Source: Solimonas sp041612095
GTDB taxonomy: Bacteria; Pseudomonadota; Gammaproteobacteria; Nevskiales; Nevskiaceae
Assembly (NCBI GenBank): GCA_041612095.1
Contig: JBFJJW010000009.1
Coordinates: forward strand, 1-32,715
Reading direction: 5' to 3'
Length of the DNA: 32,715 bases
The notes under the pieces were generated by a model. It saw only the letters and a list, made by a program, of their open reading frames with translations. It was not told where the DNA came from and searched no databases. Position numbers and translations under genes: made by a program. Below are positions 15,974-23,487 of this stretch, in pieces; the first letter of the stretch is position 1, and the number at the start of each line of letters is the position of its first letter.

Positions 15974-16849
15974 GTGACGGGTCTGTTGTCAGCGGCACCG
16001 CGACAGTGCTGGCGGCAGGCCAATGGGCTCCGCTTTGCCACGCTGGAGCTGGGCGAGGGTCCGCTGGTGTTGTGCCTGCACGGATTTCCGGATACGGCAT
16101 GGAGCTTCGTGCCGGTCATGCAGCGCTTGGCCGACGCCGGATATCGGGTGGTGGCACCGTTCATGCGCGGCTACCTGCCGACGGCGGTGCCCGCAGATGG
16201 CGACTACCGCGCCACGACACTGGCTGCGGACGTGCTGGGACTGATCGACGCGTTCGGCGGTCACGCCGCCGCAGTCATCGGCCATGACTGGGGCTCACTG
16301 GCGGCGCAGCTCGCGGCCAGCCGCAAGCCGCAAGCGATGGAGCGACTCGTCGCCTGCGCGGTGCCTCATCCCGGACATTTTGCGACCCACCTGAGGCTGC
16401 GCCAGCTGCGGCGGTCGTACTACATCGGGCTGTTCCAGTTGCCACAGCTGCCGGAACGCTTGATTGCGGCCCAGGATTTTCGCTGGCTGCAAGGCCTGAT
16501 CCGTCGCTGGTCGCCGGGCTGGAACTACAGCGCGGCTGATCTGGCGCCACTGCTGGCCAGCTTGAGCGAACCGGCGCGAATGCAGGCCGCTCTCGGGTAC
16601 TACCGCCAGCTCCCGCGCAGCCTTCGCGTGCCGGGCGCGTGGCGCTGGGTGCAATCGCCGATTGCGGTGCCGACGCTGGCGATCTGCGGCACACAGGACG
16701 GGTGCATCGGGCCGGAGATGTTCGAGCACCAGCAACGGCGCTACACCGGCCCTTATGCCTGCTATCGCATGCGCGGTGCCGGCCACTTCATGCAGTGCGA
16801 GCAACCGCAGCTGTTTGCCGACCGTGTACTGGCGTTCCTGCAGCCGTAG
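15974..16849 (+). CDS. Alpha/beta hydrolase, epoxide-hydrolase-like
   Basis: A 291-residue alpha/beta-hydrolase fold enzyme. The oxyanion-hole motif HGFPD is at 36-40. The nucleophile elbow is GHDWG at 103-107 with D105 as the nucleophile, the form used by epoxide hydrolases and haloalkane dehalogenases rather than Ser esterases. A helical cap (about 130-220) contains candidate ring-opening tyrosines (Y150, Y210). Asp D242 and His H271 (GAGHFMQ) complete a triad. Epoxide hydrolase is the best guess; the substrate is unknown. The GTG at 15974, 30 bases after argG, is the likely start but has no clear ribosome site, so read-through from argG is plausible. It converges on lptB with 12 bases between. 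Confidence 0.8.
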   Translation: MTGLLSAAPRQCWRQANGLRFATLELGEGPLVLCLHGFPDTAWSFVPVMQRLADAGYRVVAPFMRGYLPTAVPADGDYRATTLAADVLGLIDAFGGHAAAVIGHDWGSLAAQLAASRKPQAMERLVACAVPHPGHFATHLRLRQLRRSYYIGLFQLPQLPERLIAAQDFRWLQGLIRRWSPGWNYSAADLAPLLASLSEPARMQAALGYYRQLPRSLRVPGAWRWVQSPIAVPTLAICGTQDGCIGPEMFEHQQRRYTGPYACYRMRGAGHFMQCEQPQLFADRVLAFLQP

Positions 16850-16861
16850 CCGCAGCCCGGT

Positions 16862-17593
16862 TCAGAGCTTGAACGACTCGCCGAGGTAGACCCGGCGCAC
16901 GGTCTCGTTCTGCAGCAACGCCTCCGGGGCGCCGGCGGCAATCACCGCACCCTCGGCCAGGATGTAGGCGCGCTCGCACAGGCAGAGCGTCTCGCGGACG
17001 TTGTGATCGGTAATCAGGACGCCGATGCCACGTGCCTTCAGGTGGTGAACGATGCTCTGGATGTCGCCAATCGCGATCGGGTCGACGCCGGCAAACGGTT
17101 CATCCAGCAGCACGAAGCGGGGATTGGCGGCCAGCGCGCGGGCGATCTCCACACGGCGTCGCTCGCCGCCCGACAGCGCCTGGCCTTCGGCCTCGCGGAT
17201 ATGGTCGATATGCAGCTCGCCCAGCAGGCGGTCCAGTTCCTGGGTGCGCTGTCTGCGATCAAGGTCGCGGCGCAATTGCAGTATGGCAAGCACGTTGTCG
17301 GCAACCGACAGCTTGCGGAAGACGCTGGCCTCCTGCGGCAGATAGCCGATGCCGCGCTGCGCGCGCGCGTGCATCGGCAGGCGCGTGATGTCCTCGCCAT
17401 CCAGCTCGATGCGGCCTTCGTCTGCGGGGACCAGGCCCACAACCATGTAGAACGAGGTGGTCTTGCCTGCACCGTTGGGGCCCAGCAGGCCGACGATTTC
17501 TCCCGCGCGCAGTTCCAGCGAGACGTCGCGAACCACGGTGCGCTTCTTGTAGTGCTTGACCAGGCCGTGTGCAGAGAGCAGGGCGGAGGTCAT
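16862..17593 (-). CDS. lptB: LPS export ABC transporter ATP-binding protein
   Basis: Cytoplasmic ATPase that powers LptFG in extracting LPS from the inner membrane and pushing it along the Lpt bridge. It shows Walker A GPNGAGKTT, Q-loop GYLPQEASVF, the signature LSGGERRR, Walker B FVLLDEPFAGVDP and the switch His in ITDHNVRET. The 243-residue length and the YLPQEASVFRKLSV stretch are typical of LptB. Its ATG overlaps the lptA stop by 4 bases, indicating coupled translation. In many Gammaproteobacteria rpoN follows lptB; here the cluster ends against a convergent hydrolase gene. Confidence 0.97.
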   Translation of the reverse strand: MTSALLSAHGLVKHYKKRTVVRDVSLELRAGEIVGLLGPNGAGKTTSFYMVVGLVPADEGRIELDGEDITRLPMHARAQRGIGYLPQEASVFRKLSVADNVLAILQLRRDLDRRQRTQELDRLLGELHIDHIREAEGQALSGGERRRVEIARALAANPRFVLLDEPFAGVDPIAIGDIQSIVHHLKARGIGVLITDHNVRETLCLCERAYILAEGAVIAAGAPEALLQNETVRRVYLGESFKL

Positions 17594-18174
17594 GGCTTGC
17601 GCGGCTCGGCGGGCGCGGGATCTGCCTGCGGCGGCTGGATGATGATCCGAACCTGGCCGTTGCTGCCGCCTTCGGCCTGCACGCGGCGCGCATTCACGTC
17701 GTAGCGGATGGTGTCGCTGCGGATCTCGTCGCCGTTGCGCAGCAGCTGCGCATTGCCGGTCAGCTGCACGATGCCGGCCTGCGAGTCGTAGAACAACTCA
17801 TTGGCCTCGGCTGTCACGGCGGCAACCGCCTTCGAGGTCGCTGTCGCGGCGGTGCCGGCCTGTCGTAGCTGTGCCGGATTGCCGCTGATGCGGGCTTCGT
17901 AGCGACCGTCTCCGAGCTGCTTCAGCTCCAGCGTGTCGCCATCCAGGGATAGAGCTTCCGAACGCAAGGCGACGTTGCCGGTGTAGCGCATCGGTCCGCC
18001 TTGCACCCATTCGCCGCGATCGGCCGTCACCGTGACGGGGCCGCTCGGGCTCAGGCCGGCCGATACTGCCGGCGTGCTTTCAGCCGCGGCGGGCGCCGAC
18101 CCGGGCTCTGACTGGGCGGCGGCGATGCCGCAGCCCAGCAGCAGAAGCAACAGGCATTCAGGCCGGAGGCGCAT
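17590..18174 (-). CDS. lptA: LPS transport periplasmic bridge protein LptA
   Basis: Periplasmic beta-jellyroll protein that forms the bridge carrying LPS from LptC to LptD. The signal peptide spans residues 1-20 (cleavage after GIAAA). A low-complexity Ala/Ser/Pro stretch (about 21-45) precedes the OstA-like domain: PVTVTADRGEWVQGG, MRYTGNVALRSEALSLDGDTL, ARISGNPAQLRQ, and AEANELFYDSQAGIVQLTGNAQL. A short Ala/Thr-rich insertion (GTAATATSKAVAAV) and a Pro-rich C-terminal tail are deviations from the compact E. coli protein. At 194 residues it is slightly long. It overlaps lptC by 17 bases and lptB by 4. Confidence 0.9.
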   Translation of the reverse strand: MRLRPECLLLLLLGCGIAAAQSEPGSAPAAAESTPAVSAGLSPSGPVTVTADRGEWVQGGPMRYTGNVALRSEALSLDGDTLELKQLGDGRYEARISGNPAQLRQAGTAATATSKAVAAVTAEANELFYDSQAGIVQLTGNAQLLRNGDEIRSDTIRYDVNARRVQAEGGSNGQVRIIIQPPQADPAPAEPRKP

Positions 18175-18715
18175 AGCGCACCTGAACCTGCTTCAAGAAG
18201 CGGACGTGTTCGCCGCTCCAGTCGGATTCAAACCCTATGGCGCGCAGCTGCCTGCCGGGCGATTGCATCAGGATCGGCTCCGCGGACTCCAGCGTCTTCG
18301 CGCGCCAGTCGACCCATACATTGCGTGTCTGTATAGCGGCTTGCGCGCCGGACTTGAGCTTGCCGTCGATGTCGACGTCCGGCATCAGCCGCATGCGGCT
18401 GGCCCCCGGTGGCACCTCACCCTGCGCGGCGCGCAGTGTCCATGGGCCGGCATCGCCGTCTAGCCGGTCCAGCGTCACGTCACTGAGTGCGAGCGAGCGA
18501 TCATCAAAGTAGTCGATGCGCAGTGCGCGCGCGCGGAAATCGGCATTGCCGCCCTCACCATAGCGCGTCCACTCGGCGCCACCGACGGTATAGCGCGGGC
18601 GCTTGACCGCATCCTCCGTCACCTCGCCATCGGGCCTGAAGCCCTGCAGCGTCAGCATCACGGCAAGTACCGCGACCGCTGCCGGCGCCGCAAGCAGCAG
18701 CAGACGTCGGAACAT
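18158..18715 (-). CDS. lptC: LPS export inner-membrane protein LptC
   Basis: Bitopic inner-membrane protein that receives LPS from LptBFG and hands it to LptA. An N-terminal membrane anchor (about residues 4-24) is followed by a periplasmic beta-jellyroll domain with repeated strand motifs such as FRARALRIDYFDDRSLALSDVTLD and RNVWVDWRAKTLESAEPILMQSPGRQLRAIGFE. The 185-residue length is usual. Sequence is weakly conserved in this family, so position between kdsC and lptA is important evidence. The start codon overlaps the kdsC stop by one base, and the end overlaps lptA. Confidence 0.88.
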   Translation of the reverse strand: MFRRLLLLAAPAAVAVLAVMLTLQGFRPDGEVTEDAVKRPRYTVGGAEWTRYGEGGNADFRARALRIDYFDDRSLALSDVTLDRLDGDAGPWTLRAAQGEVPPGASRMRLMPDVDIDGKLKSGAQAAIQTRNVWVDWRAKTLESAEPILMQSPGRQLRAIGFESDWSGEHVRFLKQVQVRYAPPA

Positions 18716-19233
18716 CAGTTCACCGCCGCCATCTGTGCTGCAAGTATCAAATCAACGGCTTCGCGCACGGCGCCGTGTCCGCCGCGGTATTGGGAGGTCC
18801 AATGGGCCGCTGCCAGTGCCTTGGGATGACCATCGGCGACCGTGAGTGCCAGGCCTACCCGTTCCATCAATGGCAGGTCGGGTACGTCGTCACCCATATG
18901 CGCGCATTGCGCATCGCTGACGCCGAGCGCCGCGCAGATGCGCTGATAGGCCGGCAGCTTGTCCTCGGTATCGAGCGCGATGTGCTGCACGCCCAGCCAC
19001 TGCAGCCGCTGGCGCATGGCTTCCGAGGGGCGTCCACTGATGACGGCCACATGCAAGCCGGCCTTCAGCATCATCTTGATGCCCAGCCCGTCGCGCACAT
19101 AGTTGGTCTTGGTTTCCTCGCCATTGGGCCCGATGTAGAGCTTGCCGTCGGTCAGCACGCCGTCTATGTCCAGGAACAGGCAGCGGATGTTGCGCGCGCG
19201 CGTCTGGACTTCTGCGGAATCAAGCTGGCGCAT
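18715..19233 (-). CDS. kdsC: 3-deoxy-D-manno-octulosonate 8-phosphate phosphatase
   Basis: HAD-family phosphatase that dephosphorylates Kdo-8-phosphate, the last step before Kdo activation for LPS inner core. Motif I FLDIDGVLTDG places nucleophile D22 and general acid D24. Motif II is ISGRPS, and motif IV is GDDVPDLPLM. At 172 residues it is the C0-type HAD with no cap, as expected for the tetrameric KdsC. The start and stop overlap neighbours by single bases (kdsD upstream, lptC downstream), consistent with one polycistronic message. Confidence 0.96.
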   Translation of the reverse strand: MRQLDSAEVQTRARNIRCLFLDIDGVLTDGKLYIGPNGEETKTNYVRDGLGIKMMLKAGLHVAVISGRPSEAMRQRLQWLGVQHIALDTEDKLPAYQRICAALGVSDAQCAHMGDDVPDLPLMERVGLALTVADGHPKALAAAHWTSQYRGGHGAVREAVDLILAAQMAAVN

Positions 19234-20204
19234 CAGACCACCCCGGCGCGCAGCAGGTCGTGCATGTGCAGGACCCCCGCCAACTTCGCGTTGCTGTCCT
19301 GCACCAACAGCACCGTGATCTTGTATTGCTCCATCAGCGCGACCGCTTCGGCGGCGAGCTGCTCCGGGCGTACGCTCTTGCCGCCGCGTGTCATCACCTG
19401 CTCGATCTTCGCCGTGCGCACGTCCAGGCCGTGGTCGAGTACGCGGCGCAGGTCGCCGTCGGTGAACACGCCCAGCACCGCCTCGTCGGCATCGACGATG
19501 GCGGCAATACCAAGCCCCTTGCGGGTCATCTCCAGCAGCGCTGCAGTCAGCGGCGTGTCGGGCGCAACGCGGGGCACGCGTGTGCCGGTATGCATGATGT
19601 CGCCCACCTTCAGCAGCAGCTTGCGTCCCAGTGAGCCACCGGGGTGCGACATCGCGAAATCTTCCGGCGTGAAGCCCCGGGCCTCCAGCAGGGCCACGGC
19701 CAGCGCATCGCCCATGGCCAGCGTCGCCGTGGTGCTGGCGGTCGGGGCCAGGTTCAGCGGGCAGGCCTCCTTGGCCACCGAGACATCGAGATGGGCGTCG
19801 GCGGCCAGCGCCAGCGTCGATCCCGGCTTGCCGGTCATCGCAATCAGCGGGGCCTGCATGCGCTTGAACAGCGGCAGCAGGGTCACGATCTCTGCGGTTT
19901 CTCCCGAATTGGAAATGCCGATAACGACATCGTCACGGGTGATCATTCCAAGGTCGCCATGCGAGGCCTCGCCCGGATGCACGAAGAAGCTGGGCGTGCC
20001 GGTGGAGACCAGCGTCGCGGCAATCTTGTTGCCGATGTGGCCGGACTTGCCCATGCCGGTGACTACGACCCGACCGCGGCAGTTCAGCATCAGCTCGCAG
20101 GCATGCGAGAAGCTGGCGTCGAGACGCGGGATCAATGCAGACAGGGCGTCACGCTCGATTTCAAGCGCGCGTTGTCCCAGGGCTTGGAACTGCAGGGCGT
20201 CCAT
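19233..20204 (-). CDS. kdsD: D-arabinose-5-phosphate isomerase
   Basis: Converts ribulose-5-phosphate to arabinose-5-phosphate, the first committed precursor of Kdo. The N-terminal SIS domain contains VVVTGMGKSGHIGNKIAATL, FVHPGEASHGDLGMI and ISNSGETAEI. The segment MSHPGGSLGRKLLL links to two C-terminal CBS domains (about residues 200-323). I set the start at the ATG at 20202-20204 (MDALQFQALGQRALEIE, 323 residues), the normal family length. The frame stays open to 20864, but that extension is antiporter coding DNA in another frame. The start is 2 bases after the yrbG stop. Confidence 0.97.
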   Translation of the reverse strand: MDALQFQALGQRALEIERDALSALIPRLDASFSHACELMLNCRGRVVVTGMGKSGHIGNKIAATLVSTGTPSFFVHPGEASHGDLGMITRDDVVIGISNSGETAEIVTLLPLFKRMQAPLIAMTGKPGSTLALAADAHLDVSVAKEACPLNLAPTASTTATLAMGDALAVALLEARGFTPEDFAMSHPGGSLGRKLLLKVGDIMHTGTRVPRVAPDTPLTAALLEMTRKGLGIAAIVDADEAVLGVFTDGDLRRVLDHGLDVRTAKIEQVMTRGGKSVRPEQLAAEAVALMEQYKITVLLVQDSNAKLAGVLHMHDLLRAGVV

Positions 20205-20206
20205 GA

Positions 20207-21184
20207 TCAGGTGGTAGTTGAACCGGTCAGCAGTATAAGCGTGTAGCCGCAGAATCCGGCGAGCAACAGGCCGCCGTCGAGGCGACTGACGCGATGACGG
20301 TGGCCGAATAGGCCTGCGGCCATGGCATACAGGGCAAATGTGAAGGCCACCATCACCGGCAGGTCGCGGCTCAGCAGCGAGGCTTCGGGCAGCGGTCCCG
20401 GTGCAATCAGCGCCGGCGCCAGCAGAATCGCCAGGATGTTGAACATGCTTGAGCCGATGATATTGCCGATGGCGATATCGTCTTCTCCCTTGAGCAGACC
20501 GCTGATGGTCGCGGCGAGTTCCGGCAAGCTGGTGCCGATGGCGATGATCGTCAGTCCGATCACCAGTTCGGATACGCCATAGGCCTGGGCGATGGCGACG
20601 GCGCCCCAGATCAGCAGCTGCGATGCGCCGATCAGCAGTGACAGTCCGATCACCGTCCACATCAGCGCGCGGCCAACCGGCATCGGTGGTGGCAGATGCT
20701 TCTGATGCTCCGCCTGCAGCGGGTCGGGTCCGGCCCCGTCGCGGGCCGTACGCAGCATCCACAGGATCAGCGCGACCAGACCCGCCGCGAGGACCGCGCC
20801 GTCGAGGCGGTCGAGGTCGCCGTCCAGTACCAGCATGACCAGCAGCAGCGCGACGCCGACACACAATGGCAGTTCGCGGCGCAGGATCGTCGATTGCACC
20901 TGTACCGGCTTGATCAGCGCCGCAAGCGCGAGGATCAGGCCGATGTTGCAGATGTTGGAGCCGACGGCGTTGCCCAGGGGGATGCCGTTGCTGCCTTGCA
21001 GGGAGGCCAGGGTGGATACCGCCAGCTCCGGGCTGGAGGTGCCGAGGCCGACGATCACCATGCCGACCACCAGCGGTGATATGCCGGCTGCGCGCGCCAG
21101 TGCCGATGCGCCCAGGATGAAGCGGTCGGCTGCCCAGATCAGCAGGGCGAGTCCGGCAAGGACGGCGAAAGTGGGCAGCAGCAT
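20207..21184 (-). CDS. yrbG: Calcium/sodium antiporter, YrbG family
   Basis: Polytopic inner-membrane CaCA-family exchanger of 325 residues with about ten helices. The two inverted alpha-repeats are clear: GLGTSSPELAVSTLA with GNAVGSNICNIGL in the first half and IGTSLPELAATISG with GNIIGSSMFNILA in the second. The Glu in each PELA motif would bind the cation. A central cytoplasmic loop (RDGAGPDPLQAEHQKHLPPP) separates the halves. It is the first gene of the run leading to kdsD-kdsC-lptCAB, the same place as in E. coli. In the 92-base gap upstream a TAACAT (21212-21217, minus strand) is a weak -10 candidate. E. coli YrbG has no proven physiological role. Confidence 0.92.
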   Translation of the reverse strand: MLLPTFAVLAGLALLIWAADRFILGASALARAAGISPLVVGMVIVGLGTSSPELAVSTLASLQGSNGIPLGNAVGSNICNIGLILALAALIKPVQVQSTILRRELPLCVGVALLLVMLVLDGDLDRLDGAVLAAGLVALILWMLRTARDGAGPDPLQAEHQKHLPPPMPVGRALMWTVIGLSLLIGASQLLIWGAVAIAQAYGVSELVIGLTIIAIGTSLPELAATISGLLKGEDDIAIGNIIGSSMFNILAILLAPALIAPGPLPEASLLSRDLPVMVAFTFALYAMAAGLFGHRHRVSRLDGGLLLAGFCGYTLILLTGSTTT

Positions 21185-21266
21185 GGGTGGGCTATTCAGG
21201 CTGGGGTCGCAATGTTAACCGAAGGCCTGATGCGGCCGGCTAAGCTATCGCATATGCACGGTCTTC

Positions 21267-21271
21267 GGAGG
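21267..21271 (+). promoter_or_regulatory. Ribosome-binding site fixing a TTG start for the sirtuin
   Basis: GGAGG, followed by two more G residues, ends 5 bases before the TTG at 21277. No in-frame ATG or GTG lies near, so the strong site supports TTG initiation. Confidence 0.6.
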
Positions 21272-21276
21272 GGCGC

Positions 21277-21984
21277 TTGATTCCTGTCGACTTGGGCGCC
21301 TACGCGCAACCGCTGTTCTTCATCGGCGCCGGCATGAGCGCCGAGTCCGGGGTGCCGACCTACCGCGGCAGTGGCGGCATCTGGACCCAGTACCGATACC
21401 AGGATTGCGCCTGTCAGCGCGCATTTGAACGTGATCCCGAGGCGGTGCTGCGGTTTCATCAGCTGCGGCGCTCAGCCGTCGCCGCCTGCCGGCCGCACGC
21501 CGGGCACCTGCACCTGGCGCGCCTGCAGCAGCGCTATCCATCGCTGACCGTGGTGACCCAGAACATCGACGGTTTGCTGCAGGTGCCGGGCGTGCGTGTG
21601 GCCGCCGAACTGCATGGCAGCCTGTGGCGGGTGCGTTGCCGCTGCGGCATCCGTGAGGACCGCAATGCCGATGCCTACACGCAGTTGCGCTGTGGCGACT
21701 GCGGGCAATGGCTGCGCCCCGACATCACCTGGTTCGAGGACATGATCGACGAGCCCCTGTTTGCCGAGGTGGGGCGGCTGATTGCCGCCTGCGACCTGTT
21801 CGTGTCGATAGGGACCTCGGGCGTGGTCTGGCCGGCCGCCGGATTCGCCGAGCTCGCGCATCAGCAGGGCGCGCATATGATCGAACTCAACCCGGAGCCC
21901 ACAGCGCTGAGCGGCCTGTACGCGCGCTGCGAGCGTGCGCCCGCCGCCGTCGCGGTGCCGGCGCTGTTTCCGCTGCCCGCCTGA
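21277..21984 (+). CDS. cobB: Sir2-family NAD-dependent protein deacylase
   Basis: Removes acyl groups from lysines using NAD. The Rossmann motif GAGMSAESGVPTYRG (residues 18-31), TQNIDGL (94-100), the catalytic His in ELHGSLW (H113) and the late GTSGVVWPAAGF are all present. Two features differ from E. coli CobB and human SIRT5. The acyl-specificity pair Tyr-x-x-Arg reads HQLR (H61, R64), so the Tyr is His. The first zinc pair is C121-x-C123 instead of C-x2-C, with the second pair normal (C139-x2-C142). The 235-residue protein starts at TTG with a strong ribosome site. It converges on phrB with 7 bases between stops. Deacylase activity is likely, acyl preference uncertain. Confidence 0.9.
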   Translation: MIPVDLGAYAQPLFFIGAGMSAESGVPTYRGSGGIWTQYRYQDCACQRAFERDPEAVLRFHQLRRSAVAACRPHAGHLHLARLQQRYPSLTVVTQNIDGLLQVPGVRVAAELHGSLWRVRCRCGIREDRNADAYTQLRCGDCGQWLRPDITWFEDMIDEPLFAEVGRLIAACDLFVSIGTSGVVWPAAGFAELAHQQGAHMIELNPEPTALSGLYARCERAPAAVAVPALFPLPA

Positions 21985-21991
21985 GGCGCGC

Positions 21992-23443
21992 TCAGCGGTT
22001 GCGGATGGCGGCATAGGCGTCGAGCGCGCGCGCCCGCGAACGTGCCAGATCGACAATCGGTAGCGGGTAGTCGGTGCCCAGGCGCAGCTTGGCGGCGGCC
22101 AGTTCCGCCGGCTTGGCCTGCCATGGCGCGTGGATCGCCGAATCCGGGAGCCCTTCCAGTTCAGGCAGCCACTCGCGGATGTACGCGCCGCCGGGGTCGA
22201 AGCGCTGTGACTGCAGCACCGGATTGAAGATGCGGAAGTAGGGGGCGGCATCCGCGCCACAGCCGGCGACCCACTGCCAACCAAGCGTGTTACTGGCCAG
22301 ATCGGCATCAACCAAGGTATCCCAGAACCAGCGCGCGCCTTCTTGCCAGGGAATCAGCAAGTTCTTGGTCAGCAGCGAGGCGACGATCATGCGCACCCGG
22401 TTATGCATCCAGCCGCTGCGCCAAAGCTGACGCATGCCGGCATCGACGATGGGAAATCCGGTGGTGCCCTGCTGCCAGGCCTGGAGATCCGCTGCGTAGT
22501 CGGCCGGCTTGCGCCAAGGAAAAGCCGCGAAGCGCTCACTGAGCGGTTGGTCGGGCGTTTCGGGGAAGTGATGCAGTAAATGGTGTCCAAACTCGCGCCA
22601 ACCCAGCTCCCGGAGAAAATGCCCGGTGTCGGCCTCCAGGGCGTCGCCGGCGGCCGCTGCCCGCATCACCGCGGCCCGCAGCTGCTGCGGGCCGATCTCG
22701 CCGAAATGCAGATGGGGTGACAGCCGCGATACGGCGGCGACTGCCGGCAGATCGCGGCGGCGCTGGTAGCCTTCGAGCCCCTGCTCCGCGAACCGCTGCA
22801 GCGCGGCAAATGCCCCGGCCTCGCCGGGCTGCCAGTGACGGTAGAAGCCCTGATCCCAGGGCCGGGCCGGCAGCAGATTCAAGGCCGGGATTGGCAGCGA
22901 ATCCAGGTGCGTGTCCGACCGATCCATGCGGTCCGGTGCGGGCGCGATGCTCAGCGGCGGCAATGCCGTGAGCAGCTTGCGCCAGTACGGCGTGAATACC
23001 CGGTACGGGTCGCCGCCCCCGGTCTTGAGCGTCCAGGGTTCGCACCACAACGCGCTATTGCCGCTGGCGGTGTCGATGCCGGCGGTGCCCAGGGCCTCGC
23101 CGAGCTGCTGGTCGCGCGCGCGGATGGCCGGCTCATACAGGTGATTCCAGTACACCGCGCGCGCGCCAGTCTCGCGGGCCAGCGCCAGCAGCGCGGCAAG
23201 ACTGCGGTCCTTGCGGATGATCAGCGGCGCGCCAAGGGCGGCCAGGGCGTCTTGCAGGGCGGTCAGACTGTGGTGCAGCCACCAGCGACTGGCCGCGCCC
23301 GGCTGCCAGGGCGCCTCCGCCTCCGGGTCGTCGATATAGACCGGAATGATCTGATCGTGGCGGGCCACGGCCATCATCAGGGCCGGGTTGTCGGTCAGCC
23401 GCAAGTCACGGCGGAACCACATGATTGCGACGCTTTTGTTCAT
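21992..23443 (-). CDS. phrB: Deoxyribodipyrimidine photolyase (class I, cryptochrome/photolyase family)
   Basis: Uses FAD and blue light to split cyclobutane pyrimidine dimers. The N-terminal antenna-domain signature MWFRRDLRLTDNPAL starts at about residue 8. The C-terminal FAD domain contains LSPHLHFGEIGPQQL, the ELGWREFGHHLLHHFP segment, TTGFPIVDAGMRQLW, SGWMHNRVRMIVASLLTKNLL, and WQWVAGCGADAAPYFRIFNP, which are highly conserved in CPD photolyases. The 483-residue length is normal. The antenna pigment (MTHF or 8-HDF) cannot be decided by reading. The ATG at 23443 lies 44 bases from the divergent yadG start. I found no SOS box in that gap. Confidence 0.95.
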   Translation of the reverse strand: MNKSVAIMWFRRDLRLTDNPALMMAVARHDQIIPVYIDDPEAEAPWQPGAASRWWLHHSLTALQDALAALGAPLIIRKDRSLAALLALARETGARAVYWNHLYEPAIRARDQQLGEALGTAGIDTASGNSALWCEPWTLKTGGGDPYRVFTPYWRKLLTALPPLSIAPAPDRMDRSDTHLDSLPIPALNLLPARPWDQGFYRHWQPGEAGAFAALQRFAEQGLEGYQRRRDLPAVAAVSRLSPHLHFGEIGPQQLRAAVMRAAAAGDALEADTGHFLRELGWREFGHHLLHHFPETPDQPLSERFAAFPWRKPADYAADLQAWQQGTTGFPIVDAGMRQLWRSGWMHNRVRMIVASLLTKNLLIPWQEGARWFWDTLVDADLASNTLGWQWVAGCGADAAPYFRIFNPVLQSQRFDPGGAYIREWLPELEGLPDSAIHAPWQAKPAELAAAKLRLGTDYPLPIVDLARSRARALDAYAAIRNR

Positions 23444-23472
23444 GACTTCGTCAGTATGGTCTGGACAGGCTC

Positions 23473-23478
23473 TATAAT
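23473..23478 (+). promoter_or_regulatory. -10 element TATAAT placed directly before yadG
   Basis: A perfect TATAAT ends 9 bases before the yadG ATG. Transcription would begin about 3 bases before the start codon, and there is no Shine-Dalgarno between. The -35 region (about 23450-23455) is poor. This may head the whole yadG to murA run. Confidence 0.5.
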
Positions 23479-23487
23479 CTGCGGTCT

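Noticed and set aside
18775..20217. Plus-strand open frame of 480 codons opposite kdsC and kdsD
   Set aside because: It overlaps two confident enzyme genes on the other strand, and its Ser/Arg/Ala-rich translation has no domain pattern.
20205..20864. N-terminal extension of kdsD
   Set aside because: The extra 220 codons run through the yrbG coding region in another frame. The family length and start (MDALQFQALG) match the ATG at 20204.
23444..23487. Possible SOS box between phrB and yadG
   Set aside because: On the minus strand CTGT is present, but the partner half ACAG is missing at 8 bases, so a LexA site is not supported.
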